Assembly (NCBI GenBank): GCA_022844265.1
Contig: JALHMA010000019.1
Location: forward strand, 1-33,276
From: Saprospiraceae bacterium
Lineage (GTDB): Bacteria > Bacteroidota > Bacteroidia > Chitinophagales > Saprospiraceae
Direction: 5' to 3'
DNA: 33,276 nucleotides
The notes beneath the pieces were generated by a model. That model worked only from the letters and a program-made list of their open reading frames with translations. It had not been told where the DNA came from and searched no databases. This document shows positions 8,826 to 16,925 of the stretch, piece by piece. Both the position numbers and the translations under genes were made by a program. The number at the start of each line of letters is the position of its first letter. Position 1 is the first letter of the stretch.

Positions 8826-10124
8826 ATGAAATACCAGGCACTCAGTCCCGAACTGTTCCAATTCAACCGCAAGCGTTTCGCCCGCGAAATGAAACCCAAT
8901 ACCCTTGCCATTTTTAATGCCAACGATCAGATGCCTCGCTCGGGCGATTCGTACCATAATTTTCGCCAAAATGCCGGTCTGTACTATCTCTCCGGCATCG
9001 ATCAGGAAGAAACGATGTTGCTGCTTTTCCCAGACTGCCCCCGCGAGGGACACAAGGAAGTGCTGGTGATCCGGCGCACCAATGAGCACTTAGCCGTTTG
9101 GGAAGGGCACAAATACACCAAGGAGGAGGCCCGCCAGGCTTCCGGAATCGAAAAAGTCTATTTCCTCGATGAAGCCGATCAGGTGATCAACGAAATGATC
9201 CTGCTTTCGGAGGGCATCTACCTGAACCTCAACGAGAACGATCGTTTTCTTTCGCCGGTCGAGTACCGCGATTTGCGCTATGCCCGCGGCATCCAGCAGC
9301 GGTATCCCGCTCACACCATCCTGCGCGCGCAACCGCTGTTGAAAAAATTGCAGACTGTAAAAAGCCAGTGGGAGGTGGATGTGACCCAACATTGCGTAGA
9401 TATTACGGAAAAAGCATTTCGCAGGGTGCTCGAATTTGTCAAACCAGGCGTCTGGGAATATGAAGTGGAAGCCGAAATTATCCACGAATTCATCCGAAAC
9501 CGCGCCACGGGCCATGCCTACACGCCTATTATCGGTTCGGGTAAAAATGCCTGCGTGCTGCATTACATTGATAACAACCAGCAATGCAAGAGCGGCGAGG
9601 TGCTGCTGATGGACTTCGGGGCTGAATATGGCAACTACAACGCCGACCTCACCCGTTCTATCCCGGTGAGCGGCACTTTTACCGACCGCCAGCGGGCCGT
9701 GTACAATGCCGTGCTGCGGGTGTTCAAAGAGGCCCGCGCCATGCTGGTGCCGGGAACTACCCTGGAAGAATACCACAAGGAAGTGGGCAAATTTATGGAA
9801 AGTGAACTGCTCGGCCTCGGACTGATCAGCCGCGACGACATCGAAAAGCAGGACAAAAACTGGCCCGCCTATAAAAAGTATTTCATGCACGGCACCAGCC
9901 ACCACCTGGGCCTCGATGTGCACGATATTATGTTCCGCTACGATCCATTCCGCGCCGGAAATCTGTTCACCTGCGAGCCTGGCATTTATATCCCGGAAGA
10001 AAACCTGGGCATCCGCCTCGAAAATGATATCCTGATTACCGATAACGGGCCGGTGGATTTGTTCAAAAACATTCCGATTGAAGCGGAGGAAATCGAGGAA
10101 CTGATGAATGCGATGGTTGCCTGA
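8826..10124 (+). CDS. pepP: Xaa-Pro aminopeptidase (aminopeptidase P, M24 family)
   Basis: The enzyme removes the N-terminal residue from peptides whose second residue is proline, using two metal ions (Mn in the family); it is cytoplasmic. The 432-residue protein has the N-terminal creatinase-like domain (about 1-170) and the pita-bread catalytic domain. All five metal ligands of the family are identifiable by motif: Asp263 (LMDFGAEY), Asp274 (YNADLTRS), His359 (HGTSHHLGLDVHD), Glu384 (FTCEPGIYI) and Glu399 (GIRLENDIL). Neighbouring His355 and His366 also match. Start is ATG 8826, immediately after a heptad array. It is a single-gene unit, divergent from gcvH, and its stop runs straight into a heptad hairpin. 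No signal peptide is seen. Confidence 0.96.
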   Translation: MKYQALSPELFQFNRKRFAREMKPNTLAIFNANDQMPRSGDSYHNFRQNAGLYYLSGIDQEETMLLLFPDCPREGHKEVLVIRRTNEHLAVWEGHKYTKEEARQASGIEKVYFLDEADQVINEMILLSEGIYLNLNENDRFLSPVEYRDLRYARGIQQRYPAHTILRAQPLLKKLQTVKSQWEVDVTQHCVDITEKAFRRVLEFVKPGVWEYEVEAEIIHEFIRNRATGHAYTPIIGSGKNACVLHYIDNNQQCKSGEVLLMDFGAEYGNYNADLTRSIPVSGTFTDRQRAVYNAVLRVFKEARAMLVPGTTLEEYHKEVGKFMESELLGLGLISRDDIEKQDKNWPAYKKYFMHGTSHHLGLDVHDIMFRYDPFRAGNLFTCEPGIYIPEENLGIRLENDILITDNGPVDLFKNIPIEAEEIEELMNAMVA

Positions 10125-10207
10125 AAAGTAAAAGGCAAAGGGCAAAAAGCAAAAATAGCTACTCGGCAAATTTTGCCTTTTGCTTTTTGCCCTTTGCTCT
10201 TTTACTT
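10124..10207 (+). repeat. Inverted pair of heptad arrays at the pepP stop codon (hairpin)
   Basis: The left arm consists of heptads AAAAGTA, AAAGGCA, AAGGGCA and AAAAGCA, beginning on the last base of the pepP stop (TGA 10122-10124). The right arm (10171-10207) is built of TTTTGCC, TTTTGCT, TTTTGCC, CTTTGCT and CTTTTAC. Arms of about 29 bp pair with a single-base offset and a loop of about 23 nt. It probably ends or protects the pepP transcript. Confidence 0.85.
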
Positions 10208-10208
10208 A

Positions 10209-10249
10209 TAAAACAGACCGCCAGGTGACTGATTCACCCGACGGCCTGT
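10209..10249 (-). terminator. Intrinsic terminator for the DUF4394 gene
   Basis: Read on the minus strand, a 16-bp stem (10249-10234 with 10228-10213) closes completely if G-U pairs are allowed, and is followed by TTTTAT. On the plus strand the same three positions are A-C mismatches, so the minus strand is the functional one. It lies about 240 bp after the stop of the DUF4394 gene. Confidence 0.75.
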
Positions 10250-10350
10250 TCATTTCACAAAACAAATTCCCTTCAGCCTTTTGCTGTTACGGATACGCCT
10301 GAAATTTTCGGGCTTATCTGCAAAAGCAGGGCCTGAAATGCCCAATTTTC

Positions 10351-10472
10351 AAAAGGTTTATAAGGTTTATAAGGTTGATGAGGTTCATAAGGGCCGCTCA
10401 AAATGAGAGAAATCACTTCATAGAGTGGCTCTTATAAACCTCATCAACCTTATAAACCTTATAAACCCTTTG
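10351..10472 (-). repeat. 45-bp inverted repeat built of 9-bp words (TTATAAGGT type)
   Basis: Left arm 10351-10395 and right arm 10428-10472 match at about 42 of 45 positions. Each arm contains four nonamers (TTTATAAGG, TTTATAAGG, TTGATGAGG, TTCATAAGG and their complements). The structure starts 15 bp after the stop of the DUF4394 gene (10489-10487, minus) and would form a long hairpin in its 3' UTR. Confidence 0.9.
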
Positions 10473-10486
10473 AGACAGCCACCATT

Positions 10487-13400
10487 TTATTTACTGCGCT
10501 GAACCAGCACTTTGGCCGTGCCGCGCAACGATTGATCAATAAACATTTGAACAAAATATATGCCTTCAGCCTGTGCTGCGACATTCCACTCCACCTGGTG
10601 GGGACCGGCCGGCATGGAGCGATCGAGTACCGTTGCGATGCGGCGACCGCTCAGGTCGGTTACTTCCATTCGGATATCGGCTGACTGGTTTAGTTCAAAG
10701 GAAAACACAGCCTGTTGTGGCGCAGGATTAGGGAATACCCCGATGTACTGCGAACGAATCAAAGGATCATTGACGCTGACAATTAAGACGGAATCAATCA
10801 GAATGGCGATGTCGCGGACGGCAATGCCATTGCCTATTTTCCCAATCAGGTTGGTGCTGCCGGATGCCAGATCCATCGTATAAAAATTATCGCTGGAAGA
10901 GGCGCCGGGATTGGCGGACAGGTAAGCGTCGTTCATGCCCGTTTCAAAATTGTAGTAAATATCAAAATCCACGCTGGGGTCCGCCGGATTAAGGACAATA
11001 CCTGTGTTGCCGAGTGTATTCAGCACCCCGTTGTTGGGTGGAATCTGGGTGGTCAACACATTCAGGGAATCGTCGTAATTGTACAAGGTCGTCGTCGTGG
11101 CCCCGTTAAAACTATTGGTATAGGCTACCGCGCCCACAGCCGGATTCATCCCGGCATTGATATCTCCGGGAGCAAAAACCAGGTTCATATCCGTGGCGGC
11201 AATCGCGCCGGTTACGGGATGCATGCGGTAATTGGCGTTGTTGGCGCCTACCACCCGAATGCGGTCGACCGTTGGGTTAAAATCAAAACCGACATCGCCG
11301 GCGCCCAAAGCAAGTGTAACAGAAGCGGCCCCAATGGCGGTAGCCACACCTGAAATGCGGTCAATGTTGTACAGGCGCGCCTCTCCGTTGGTGGCATTGT
11401 AACCAAGTCCGTACAATTCACCCGTAGCAGGGCGAAAATCGGTACCCACCAGGTTCTGGCCTGCTGCCACCCCTGTAACTGTAACCAGATTACGCACCAC
11501 TTCCGGCAAATCGGAGTCGAAGGAAATCAGGCTGTTGTTTGCCGTGAGGGCATACACCAATTGTCCGGTCACTTCTTCCGGCACGGCGCGTTCGATCAGA
11601 ACGGCGATGTCATTGACAGCAATGCCCAGGCCAATTTGGCCGATCAGCGTTGCGCTGCCGTTGGTCAGGTTGAGGCTGTAAAAATTATCGGACAGCAAAG
11701 CGCCTGTGTTGGAGGATAAAAAGGCGAGGTTGCTGCTGCTTTCCGCATCAAAAAAGATGTCCATATCGGCGGAAGGGTCCAGTAAGTTCAGGGTTAGACC
11801 GCTGTTGCCGATAGTATTCAGCACCCCGTTGTTGGGTGGAATTTGTGTAGTCAGTACGTTCAGCGAGTCGTCGTAGTTAAACAAAACGGTAGAAGTAGCG
11901 CCGATATAACTGTTGGTGTAAGCCAAGGCGCCAACGGAAGGATTGGCTGCGGCATTTACGTCACCTGCGGCAAAAGCCAGGTCGGCGTCCGTGGCGGCGA
12001 TGCCACCTGTAATGGGGTTGAGGCGGTAGTTGGCGTTGTTGCTGCCTGTTACGCGAATGCGGTCGACGGTCGGATTGAAATCAAAGCCGATTTTGCCCAT
12101 ACCTGCTTCCAGGGTGATGGCAGCGGCGCCAATGGCGGTAGCAACACCCGTTGATGCTGCAATCGTGTACAAACGCGCTTCGCCGTTGGTGTTGTTGTAG
12201 CCCAGGGCTAATAACTCACCCGTAGCCGGGCGGAAATCCATACCAACCAACACCTGTCCCATAGCGACTCCGCTTACAGTAACCAGATTACGCACCACTT
12301 CCGGCAAATCGGAGTCAAAGGAAATCAGGCTGTTGTTTGCCGTGAGGGCATACACCAATTGTCCGGTCACTTCTTCCGGCACGGCGCGTTCGATCAGAAC
12401 GGCGATGTCATTGACAGCAATGCCCAAACCAATTTGGCCGATCAGCGTTGCGCTGCCGTTCGTCAGGTTGAGGCTGTAAAAATTATCGGACAGCAACGCG
12501 CCTGTGTTGGAGGATAAAAAGGCGAGGTTGCTGCTGCTTTCCGCATCAAAAAAGATGTCCATATCGGCGGAAGGGTCCAGTAAGTTCAGGGTTAGACCGC
12601 TGTTGCCGATAGTATTCAGCACCCCGTTGTTGGGTGGAATTTGTGTAGTCAGTACGTTCAGCGAGTCGTCGTAGTTAAACAAAACGGTAGAAGTAGCGCC
12701 GATATAACTGTTGGTGTAAGCCAAGGCGCCAACGGAAGGATTGGCTGCGGCATTTACGTCACCTGCGGCAAAAGCCAGGTCGGCGTCCGTGGCGGCGATG
12801 CCACCTGTAATGGGGTTGAGGCGGTAGTTGGCGTTGTTGCTGCCTGTTACGCGAATGCGGTCGACGGTCGGATTGAAATCAAAGCCGATTTTGCCCATAC
12901 CTGCTTCCAGGGTGATGGCAGCGGCGCCAATGGCGGTAGCAACACCCGTTGATGCTGCAATCGTGTACAAACGCGCTTCGCCGTTGGTGTTGTTGTAGCC
13001 CAGGGCTAATAACTCACCCGTGGCCGGGCGGAAATCCATACCAACCAACACCTGTCCCATGGCGACCCCGCTTACGGCGACGAGGTTGCGCACGACGCCC
13101 GGCAAATCGGAGTCGAAGGAAATCAGGCTGTTGTTTGCCGTCAGGGCGTACACCAGTTGTCCGGTCACTTCTTCCGGCACGGCGCGTTCGATCAGAACGG
13201 CGATGTCGTCTACTTCAAGACCCAAACCGATCGGCCCTACCAGCGTGGCCAGGCCTGTTGTGAGATTGACCGTGTACAGTTGGTCTGATAAACTGACGTT
13301 GTCATTGGCTACCAGGTAGGCTACATTCTGGCCGGTGACCGGATTGATAGCAATGTCTATATCCGATGTCTCGTTATTCGGGTTCAAAAGGATGCCCACG

Positions 13401-14059
13401 GCGCCCACAGTGTTCAGCGTACCGTTATTGGGTGGAATCTGCGTGGTGAGTACCCCGAGCGAATCATCAAAATTGAACAAGGTAGTACTGGTAGCACCGA
13501 TATAACTATTCGTGTAAGCCACCGCGCCTATGGAAGGATTTTGGGCTGCATTCACATCCGTTATTGCAAATGCGAGGTTGCCATCTGTGGCTACCAACGC
13601 ACCGGTGACCGGGTGCAGGCGATAATTGACATTGTTACTGCCGGTCACGCGGATGCGGTCGACCGTAGGGTTAAAATCGAAACCGACCTTCACCATATCT
13701 GAAGCCAGCGTGATGGGGCCGGCGCCAATGGCCGTCGCGACGGCTGTGGTGGTATTCAGGGTGTACAATCGCGCTTCGCCGGTAGTTTGGCGATAACCCA
13801 AAATGTATAGCTCTCCGGTAACAGGTCTGCTATCCATCCCTGCAATAATGTAGTTGGCCTCAATGCCGGAGATAGCAGTACTCGACAATACCAGTGCCGG
13901 GGTCAGGGCATTGAAAGAAATCAGGTTATTGCCGGAAAGTGCAAAAATAGTTTGTGCATGGAGGGAGGAAAAAGCGCCGATCCATAGCATCAGCACGAAT
14001 GACAATACTGTTCGGTGCAGGCGGAAATGGGAAAAAAAGGTAGAAAGGTTGTTGAGCAT
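10487..14059 (-). CDS. Secreted protein with four tandem DUF4394 domains and a T9SS sorting domain
   Basis: The 1190-residue product has a signal peptide (cleavage near residue 35, SSLHAQ). Four DUF4394 domains follow at about 36-288, 300-554, 566-820 and 832-1088. Each carries the family phrases 'GFDFNPTVDRIRV', 'NYRLHP/NPxTG', 'AYTNSxxGAT', 'LTTQIPPNNG' and 'DIAVLI'. Linkers between domains share 'RAVPEEVTGQLVYALTANN'. The last about 80 residues are a T9SS sorting tail (VFPNPAPQQAVFSFEL through EGIYFVQMFIDQ), so it should be exported to the cell surface or medium by the system encoded at 22486-28460. DUF4394 is a beta-rich domain without known activity; four copies suggest an adhesive or structural role, which is inference. 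Domains 2 and 3 are almost identical in DNA (see 11481-13076). Confidence 0.92.
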   Translation of the reverse strand: MLNNLSTFFSHFRLHRTVLSFVLMLWIGAFSSLHAQTIFALSGNNLISFNALTPALVLSSTAISGIEANYIIAGMDSRPVTGELYILGYRQTTGEARLYTLNTTTAVATAIGAGPITLASDMVKVGFDFNPTVDRIRVTGSNNVNYRLHPVTGALVATDGNLAFAITDVNAAQNPSIGAVAYTNSYIGATSTTLFNFDDSLGVLTTQIPPNNGTLNTVGAVGILLNPNNETSDIDIAINPVTGQNVAYLVANDNVSLSDQLYTVNLTTGLATLVGPIGLGLEVDDIAVLIERAVPEEVTGQLVYALTANNSLISFDSDLPGVVRNLVAVSGVAMGQVLVGMDFRPATGELLALGYNNTNGEARLYTIAASTGVATAIGAAAITLEAGMGKIGFDFNPTVDRIRVTGSNNANYRLNPITGGIAATDADLAFAAGDVNAAANPSVGALAYTNSYIGATSTVLFNYDDSLNVLTTQIPPNNGVLNTIGNSGLTLNLLDPSADMDIFFDAESSSNLAFLSSNTGALLSDNFYSLNLTNGSATLIGQIGLGIAVNDIAVLIERAVPEEVTGQLVYALTANNSLISFDSDLPEVVRNLVTVSGVAMGQVLVGMDFRPATGELLALGYNNTNGEARLYTIAASTGVATAIGAAAITLEAGMGKIGFDFNPTVDRIRVTGSNNANYRLNPITGGIAATDADLAFAAGDVNAAANPSVGALAYTNSYIGATSTVLFNYDDSLNVLTTQIPPNNGVLNTIGNSGLTLNLLDPSADMDIFFDAESSSNLAFLSSNTGALLSDNFYSLNLTNGSATLIGQIGLGIAVNDIAVLIERAVPEEVTGQLVYALTANNSLISFDSDLPEVVRNLVTVTGVAAGQNLVGTDFRPATGELYGLGYNATNGEARLYNIDRISGVATAIGAASVTLALGAGDVGFDFNPTVDRIRVVGANNANYRMHPVTGAIAATDMNLVFAPGDINAGMNPAVGAVAYTNSFNGATTTTLYNYDDSLNVLTTQIPPNNGVLNTLGNTGIVLNPADPSVDFDIYYNFETGMNDAYLSANPGASSSDNFYTMDLASGSTNLIGKIGNGIAVRDIAILIDSVLIVSVNDPLIRSQYIGVFPNPAPQQAVFSFELNQSADIRMEVTDLSGRRIATVLDRSMPAGPHQVEWNVAAQAEGIYFVQMFIDQSLRGTAKVLVQRSK
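11481..13076 (-). repeat. Tandem 798-bp direct repeat within the DUF4394 gene
   Basis: Segments 11481-12278 and 12279-13076 are aligned at an offset of exactly 798 bp (266 codons, one DUF4394 domain plus linker). Only a handful of base differences were noticed, for example near 11519/12317, 11638/12436 and 12230/13028. The outer two domains have diverged far more. It reads as a recent in-frame domain duplication or gene-conversion event. Confidence 0.93.
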
Positions 14060-14479
14060 CGTAGTTTAGTTGAAATGTTATGGGAAATAGTTGGAATAGG
14101 ATAACCCTGCTATTTCCCTACCTACGAGTGACGACTCAACTTTGGTTTTTGGTTTTTTGGGTTTTGTTTAAAAAAGGAACACGGATTGAAAGGATGGGAC
14201 ACGGATTTTTGCGCTTACGCGCACGTAGGAATAATAGCAACGCGGATCACGCGGATGAGGCGGATTTACGCGGATTTTTCCGCCTTAGAGTTGACACGGA
14301 TCAAATATGATCACTTTTAAAAAAACAGGTCAACTCTAACGCGGGAAAATCCGCGTAAATCCGCCTCATCCGCATGATCCGCGTTGCTATTATTCCTACG
14401 TGCGCGTAAGCGCAAAAATCCGTGTCCAATCCTTTCAATCCGTGTTCCATCACGCTACGAAGGAGATCCCATTTTGATC
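14060..14479. other. 420-bp intergenic region between purA and the DUF4394 gene
   Basis: Two-thirds of the region is a near-perfect inverted repeat (14176-14448). The remaining 14060-14175 is the upstream region of the DUF4394 gene; it has a TTG in AGTTGAGTCG (minus strand) but no clear TAnnTTTG box. Short open frames here lie inside the palindrome and look spurious. Confidence 0.7.
14176..14448. repeat. Giant palindrome: 120-bp arms, 33-bp loop, downstream of purA
   Basis: Arms 14176-14295 and 14329-14448 are reverse complements with only a few mismatches. Each arm is made partly of degenerate 8-9 bp words containing ACGGAT or GCGGAT. It begins 31 bp after the purA stop, so the purA transcript would end in a very long duplex. 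No open reading frame, transposase remnant or obvious target-site duplication was seen. Confidence 0.93.
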
Positions 14480-15751
14480 TTACCGCACAATCAACTTCTC
14501 CCGTTCCGGCCCCGTAGAGATCATCGTAAAAGGAACCCCGAGGTACGCTTCCAGTTCCTCCAAAAAAACGCGGGCCTGTGCAGGCAGCGCCTCATACGTC
14601 AGCGCCTCATCCAGAGAACAATTCCAGCCGGCGAATTGCCGCAATACCGGCGCCACAGGCGTATGGCACAAGTCGAAAGGAAGTCGATCCGTTTCAATAT
14701 TGTTGTAGCGGTACTGCGTGGCGGCGGCGATTTCTGAAAAAATGTTCAGCACATCAATTTTGGTCATGCACAATTCTGTGACGCCATTGAGCAGAATAGT
14801 GTAGCGGAGTTGTGGTAAGTCGATCCATCCGCAGCGCCGCGGCCGGCCGGTGGTAGAACCGAATTCCATGCCTTCCTGGCGCAGTTTTTCACCGGTTTCA
14901 TTGTCCTCCTCTGTTGGAAACGGGCCGCCGCCCACACGGGTACAGTAGGCCTTGGTAATCCCGATCACGCGCCCGATGCGCTGCGGCGCTACACCCAGGC
15001 CTGTGCAGACGCCGGCTGTAATGGTATTGGAAGAGGTTACAAAAGGATAAGTGCCGAAATCAATATCGAGCATACTGCCTTGTGCGCCTTCAGCCAGTAT
15101 TTTTTTTCCGGCCTTCAGGGCGTCGTTGATATAGTATTCACAATCGACAAAGGGCAGCGCCAGCAGATCGTCCAGGCTGGCAAACCAGGCTTTTTCTTCC
15201 GCTTCCAGGTCGAAGGATACTTCCGGGTAAATTTTCAGCAACTCTAAATGTTTGGCTTTCAGGGCCTCATATTGATCGCGGAACGCAGGCGATTCCACAT
15301 CGCCGATACGAAGCCCGTTTCGGCCGGTTTTGTCCATATAGGTAGGGCCGATGCCTTTGAGTGTCGAACCGATTTTTTCTTTCCCCTTGTGCGCCTCGCT
15401 GGCTGCATCGAGCCAGCGATGGGTGGGTAAAATGAGGTGCGCTTTGCGGGAAACCAGCAGGCGGTCATGGAATTTAACGTCCGTTTGTTCGAGCGAACGC
15501 AGCTCGCGCTGGAAAACAAGTGGATCGAGTACGACGCCGTTGCCGATCAGGTTGATGAGGCCCGCACGAAAGATACCGGATGGAATGGTATGCAAAACAT
15601 ATTTATTTCCTCCGAACTTGAGGGTATGACCGGCATTCGGGCCGCCCTGAAAACGGGCCACTATGTCGTAGTCATTTGCCAGATAGTCCACAATTTTACC
15701 TTTCCCCTCATCGCCCCATTGCAGCCCCAGAATCACATCAATTTGTTGCAT
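14480..15751 (-). CDS. purA: Adenylosuccinate synthetase
   Basis: PurA joins IMP and aspartate with GTP to make adenylosuccinate, the first committed step to AMP; it is cytoplasmic. The 423-residue product has the normal length. It begins with the phosphate-binding loop QWGDEGKGK (residues 11-19, catalytic Asp14) and has the loop GGPNAGHT with catalytic His42. Other family stretches seen are GSTLKGIGPTYMDKTGR, ILAEGAQGSMLDIDFGTYPFVTSSN and GSTTGRPRRCGWID. The start at ATG 15751 matches the family N-terminus. It is divergent from the DUF4271/hemD unit; a perfect -7 box lies about 90 bp upstream. The gene ends just before the giant palindrome. Confidence 0.98.
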   Translation of the reverse strand: MQQIDVILGLQWGDEGKGKIVDYLANDYDIVARFQGGPNAGHTLKFGGNKYVLHTIPSGIFRAGLINLIGNGVVLDPLVFQRELRSLEQTDVKFHDRLLVSRKAHLILPTHRWLDAASEAHKGKEKIGSTLKGIGPTYMDKTGRNGLRIGDVESPAFRDQYEALKAKHLELLKIYPEVSFDLEAEEKAWFASLDDLLALPFVDCEYYINDALKAGKKILAEGAQGSMLDIDFGTYPFVTSSNTITAGVCTGLGVAPQRIGRVIGITKAYCTRVGGGPFPTEEDNETGEKLRQEGMEFGSTTGRPRRCGWIDLPQLRYTILLNGVTELCMTKIDVLNIFSEIAAATQYRYNNIETDRLPFDLCHTPVAPVLRQFAGWNCSLDEALTYEALPAQARVFLEELEAYLGVPFTMISTGPEREKLIVR

Positions 15752-15837
15752 ATTATTGATTTTAAATGATTTGCAGGCAAATATGGCCCCTAAAACGGGT
15801 ATCCTGACACTTTTTTGCCCACCTGAAAATGAGGGGA

Positions 15838-15845
15838 CAAAAGTA
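15838..15845 (-). promoter_or_regulatory. purA promoter, -7 box TACTTTTG
   Basis: Exact TAnnTTTG match on the minus strand, about 87 bp before the purA ATG. A TTG occurs only 13 nt upstream, so the -33 element is uncertain. No PurR-type operator was recognised. Confidence 0.5.
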
Positions 15846-15887
15846 GGAAAACAAAAAGCAATGGGATGGGAAAGAGCGGGCTTTTCT

Positions 15888-15895
15888 TACCTTTG
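15888..15895 (+). promoter_or_regulatory. -7-like box TACCTTTG directly before the DUF4271 start
   Basis: The box matches TAnnTTTG exactly but ends 4 bp before the ATG at 15900, so transcription would start at or inside the start codon. Either the mRNA is leaderless or the match is chance; no TTG is found about 19 nt upstream. Confidence 0.35.
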
Positions 15896-15899
15896 CAGC

Positions 15900-16805
15900 A
15901 TGATTAGGTTGGCTTCGCTTTTTTTGCTGTTTCAATTATACATTGTGCAGGCACATGGGCAGGCAGCCGTGAATCCCTTCGACCTCATTCACCGGCTGCC
16001 TAAACAGGCACTGACTGGCTCCGATGCAGCGCAAACGGAATCGGCAGTCAATCCCTTTAACGTAGTGGCGCACCGTACGCCCGGAGCCAGCCAGATACTT
16101 GCCGAAAATAAAACGGAAGCATTTCGCCCCTTTTCCATTCTTCCGCGCGGCGGCGGACTCTCCAACGGTTTGTTGTTCGGCTTGCTGGTGCTCATGTTTG
16201 CGATACTGACTTTGTCGGTGGCAACCAATCGCAGTGCAGTAGGAAAGGCCTGGCGCGGTTTTTTAAATGATAATGCCCTGACACAGGCACAGCGCGAAGC
16301 GACCGGCCTGGTTGGAAGTACGCCTTATTACCTGTTGTACCTCAATTTTTTGCTCAATATGGGGCTTTTTATCTTTCTGGTGACGCGTTTTTTCACCCAG
16401 GATAAATTTAATAACACCCCGTTTTTACTCATCTGCATTGTGGGCGGCGCTGCCATGTTTTTATCCAAACACGTGATTCTGGCGATCGTACGGTACCTTT
16501 TTCAGGTAGAAACAGAAGTGACCCGCTACAATTTTTTAGTGATTATCTTCAACTGCGTGCTGGGGCTGTTTCTGGTTCCCTTCAATTTTATGATTGCACT
16601 GGGAGCGGAGAAATTCTACCAGGGCTTGCTGGTGTTCTGGGTATTGGGGCTGGTGAGCATATTTTACATTTATCGTTCGCTGCGGGCTTTGAATATTGGC
16701 AGTAAATTTTTGGTGGGTGACCAATTTCACTTTTTATTATACCTTTGCACTGTCGAAGCAGCACCCGTCCTCCTCCTTACAAAATTAGCCATGATGCAAT
16801 CCTGA
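15900..16805 (+). CDS. DUF4271 multi-pass membrane protein
   Basis: The 301-residue protein has an N-terminal signal-like segment (MIRLASLFLLFQLYIVQAHGQ), a polar stretch of about 75 residues (AAVNPFDLIHRLP and a second VNPFNVVAHRTP), then several hydrophobic segments from about residue 95 to the C-terminus. This matches DUF4271, a Bacteroidota family of unknown function that is usually encoded next to a uroporphyrinogen-III synthase-like gene, as here. I choose ATG 15900; an in-frame extension to TTG 15756 would run through the purA promoter and add a non-signal sequence. It probably sits in the inner membrane. A role linked to heme synthesis is only a guess from the neighbour. Confidence 0.85.
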   Translation: MIRLASLFLLFQLYIVQAHGQAAVNPFDLIHRLPKQALTGSDAAQTESAVNPFNVVAHRTPGASQILAENKTEAFRPFSILPRGGGLSNGLLFGLLVLMFAILTLSVATNRSAVGKAWRGFLNDNALTQAQREATGLVGSTPYYLLYLNFLLNMGLFIFLVTRFFTQDKFNNTPFLLICIVGGAAMFLSKHVILAIVRYLFQVETEVTRYNFLVIIFNCVLGLFLVPFNFMIALGAEKFYQGLLVFWVLGLVSIFYIYRSLRALNIGSKFLVGDQFHFLLYLCTVEAAPVLLLTKLAMMQS

Positions 16806-16925
16806 CGAATTTGATTGATAAGGGTTCCTGCCTGCCGGGGGAATTCTCGGAATAACGCCTTGTTTAACAATACGCTATTTTCATTGGAAGAAACCTTACA
16901 AATTTCACGAAACATACCAGTCCGA

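Larger units (their letters stand above)
10125..10486. other. Intergenic region between convergent pepP and the DUF4394 gene
   Basis: This 362-bp stretch holds three separate stem structures in series: the pepP heptad hairpin, an intrinsic terminator read on the minus strand, and a 45-bp-arm inverted repeat of nonamers. Between the last two (10260-10350) I see no gene; a 29-base segment at 10322-10350 resembles one at 32425-32453. Confidence 0.8.

Noticed and set aside
11843-12952. Two identical plus-strand 103-codon frames (11843-12154 and 12641-12952) as a duplicated small gene
   Set aside because: Their identity follows from the 798-bp duplication of the DUF4394 gene on the other strand, and they are antisense to it.
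14080-14310. Small plus-strand protein at 14080-14310
   Set aside because: Most of it lies in one arm of the giant palindrome and translates word-array sequence; there is no start context or homology.
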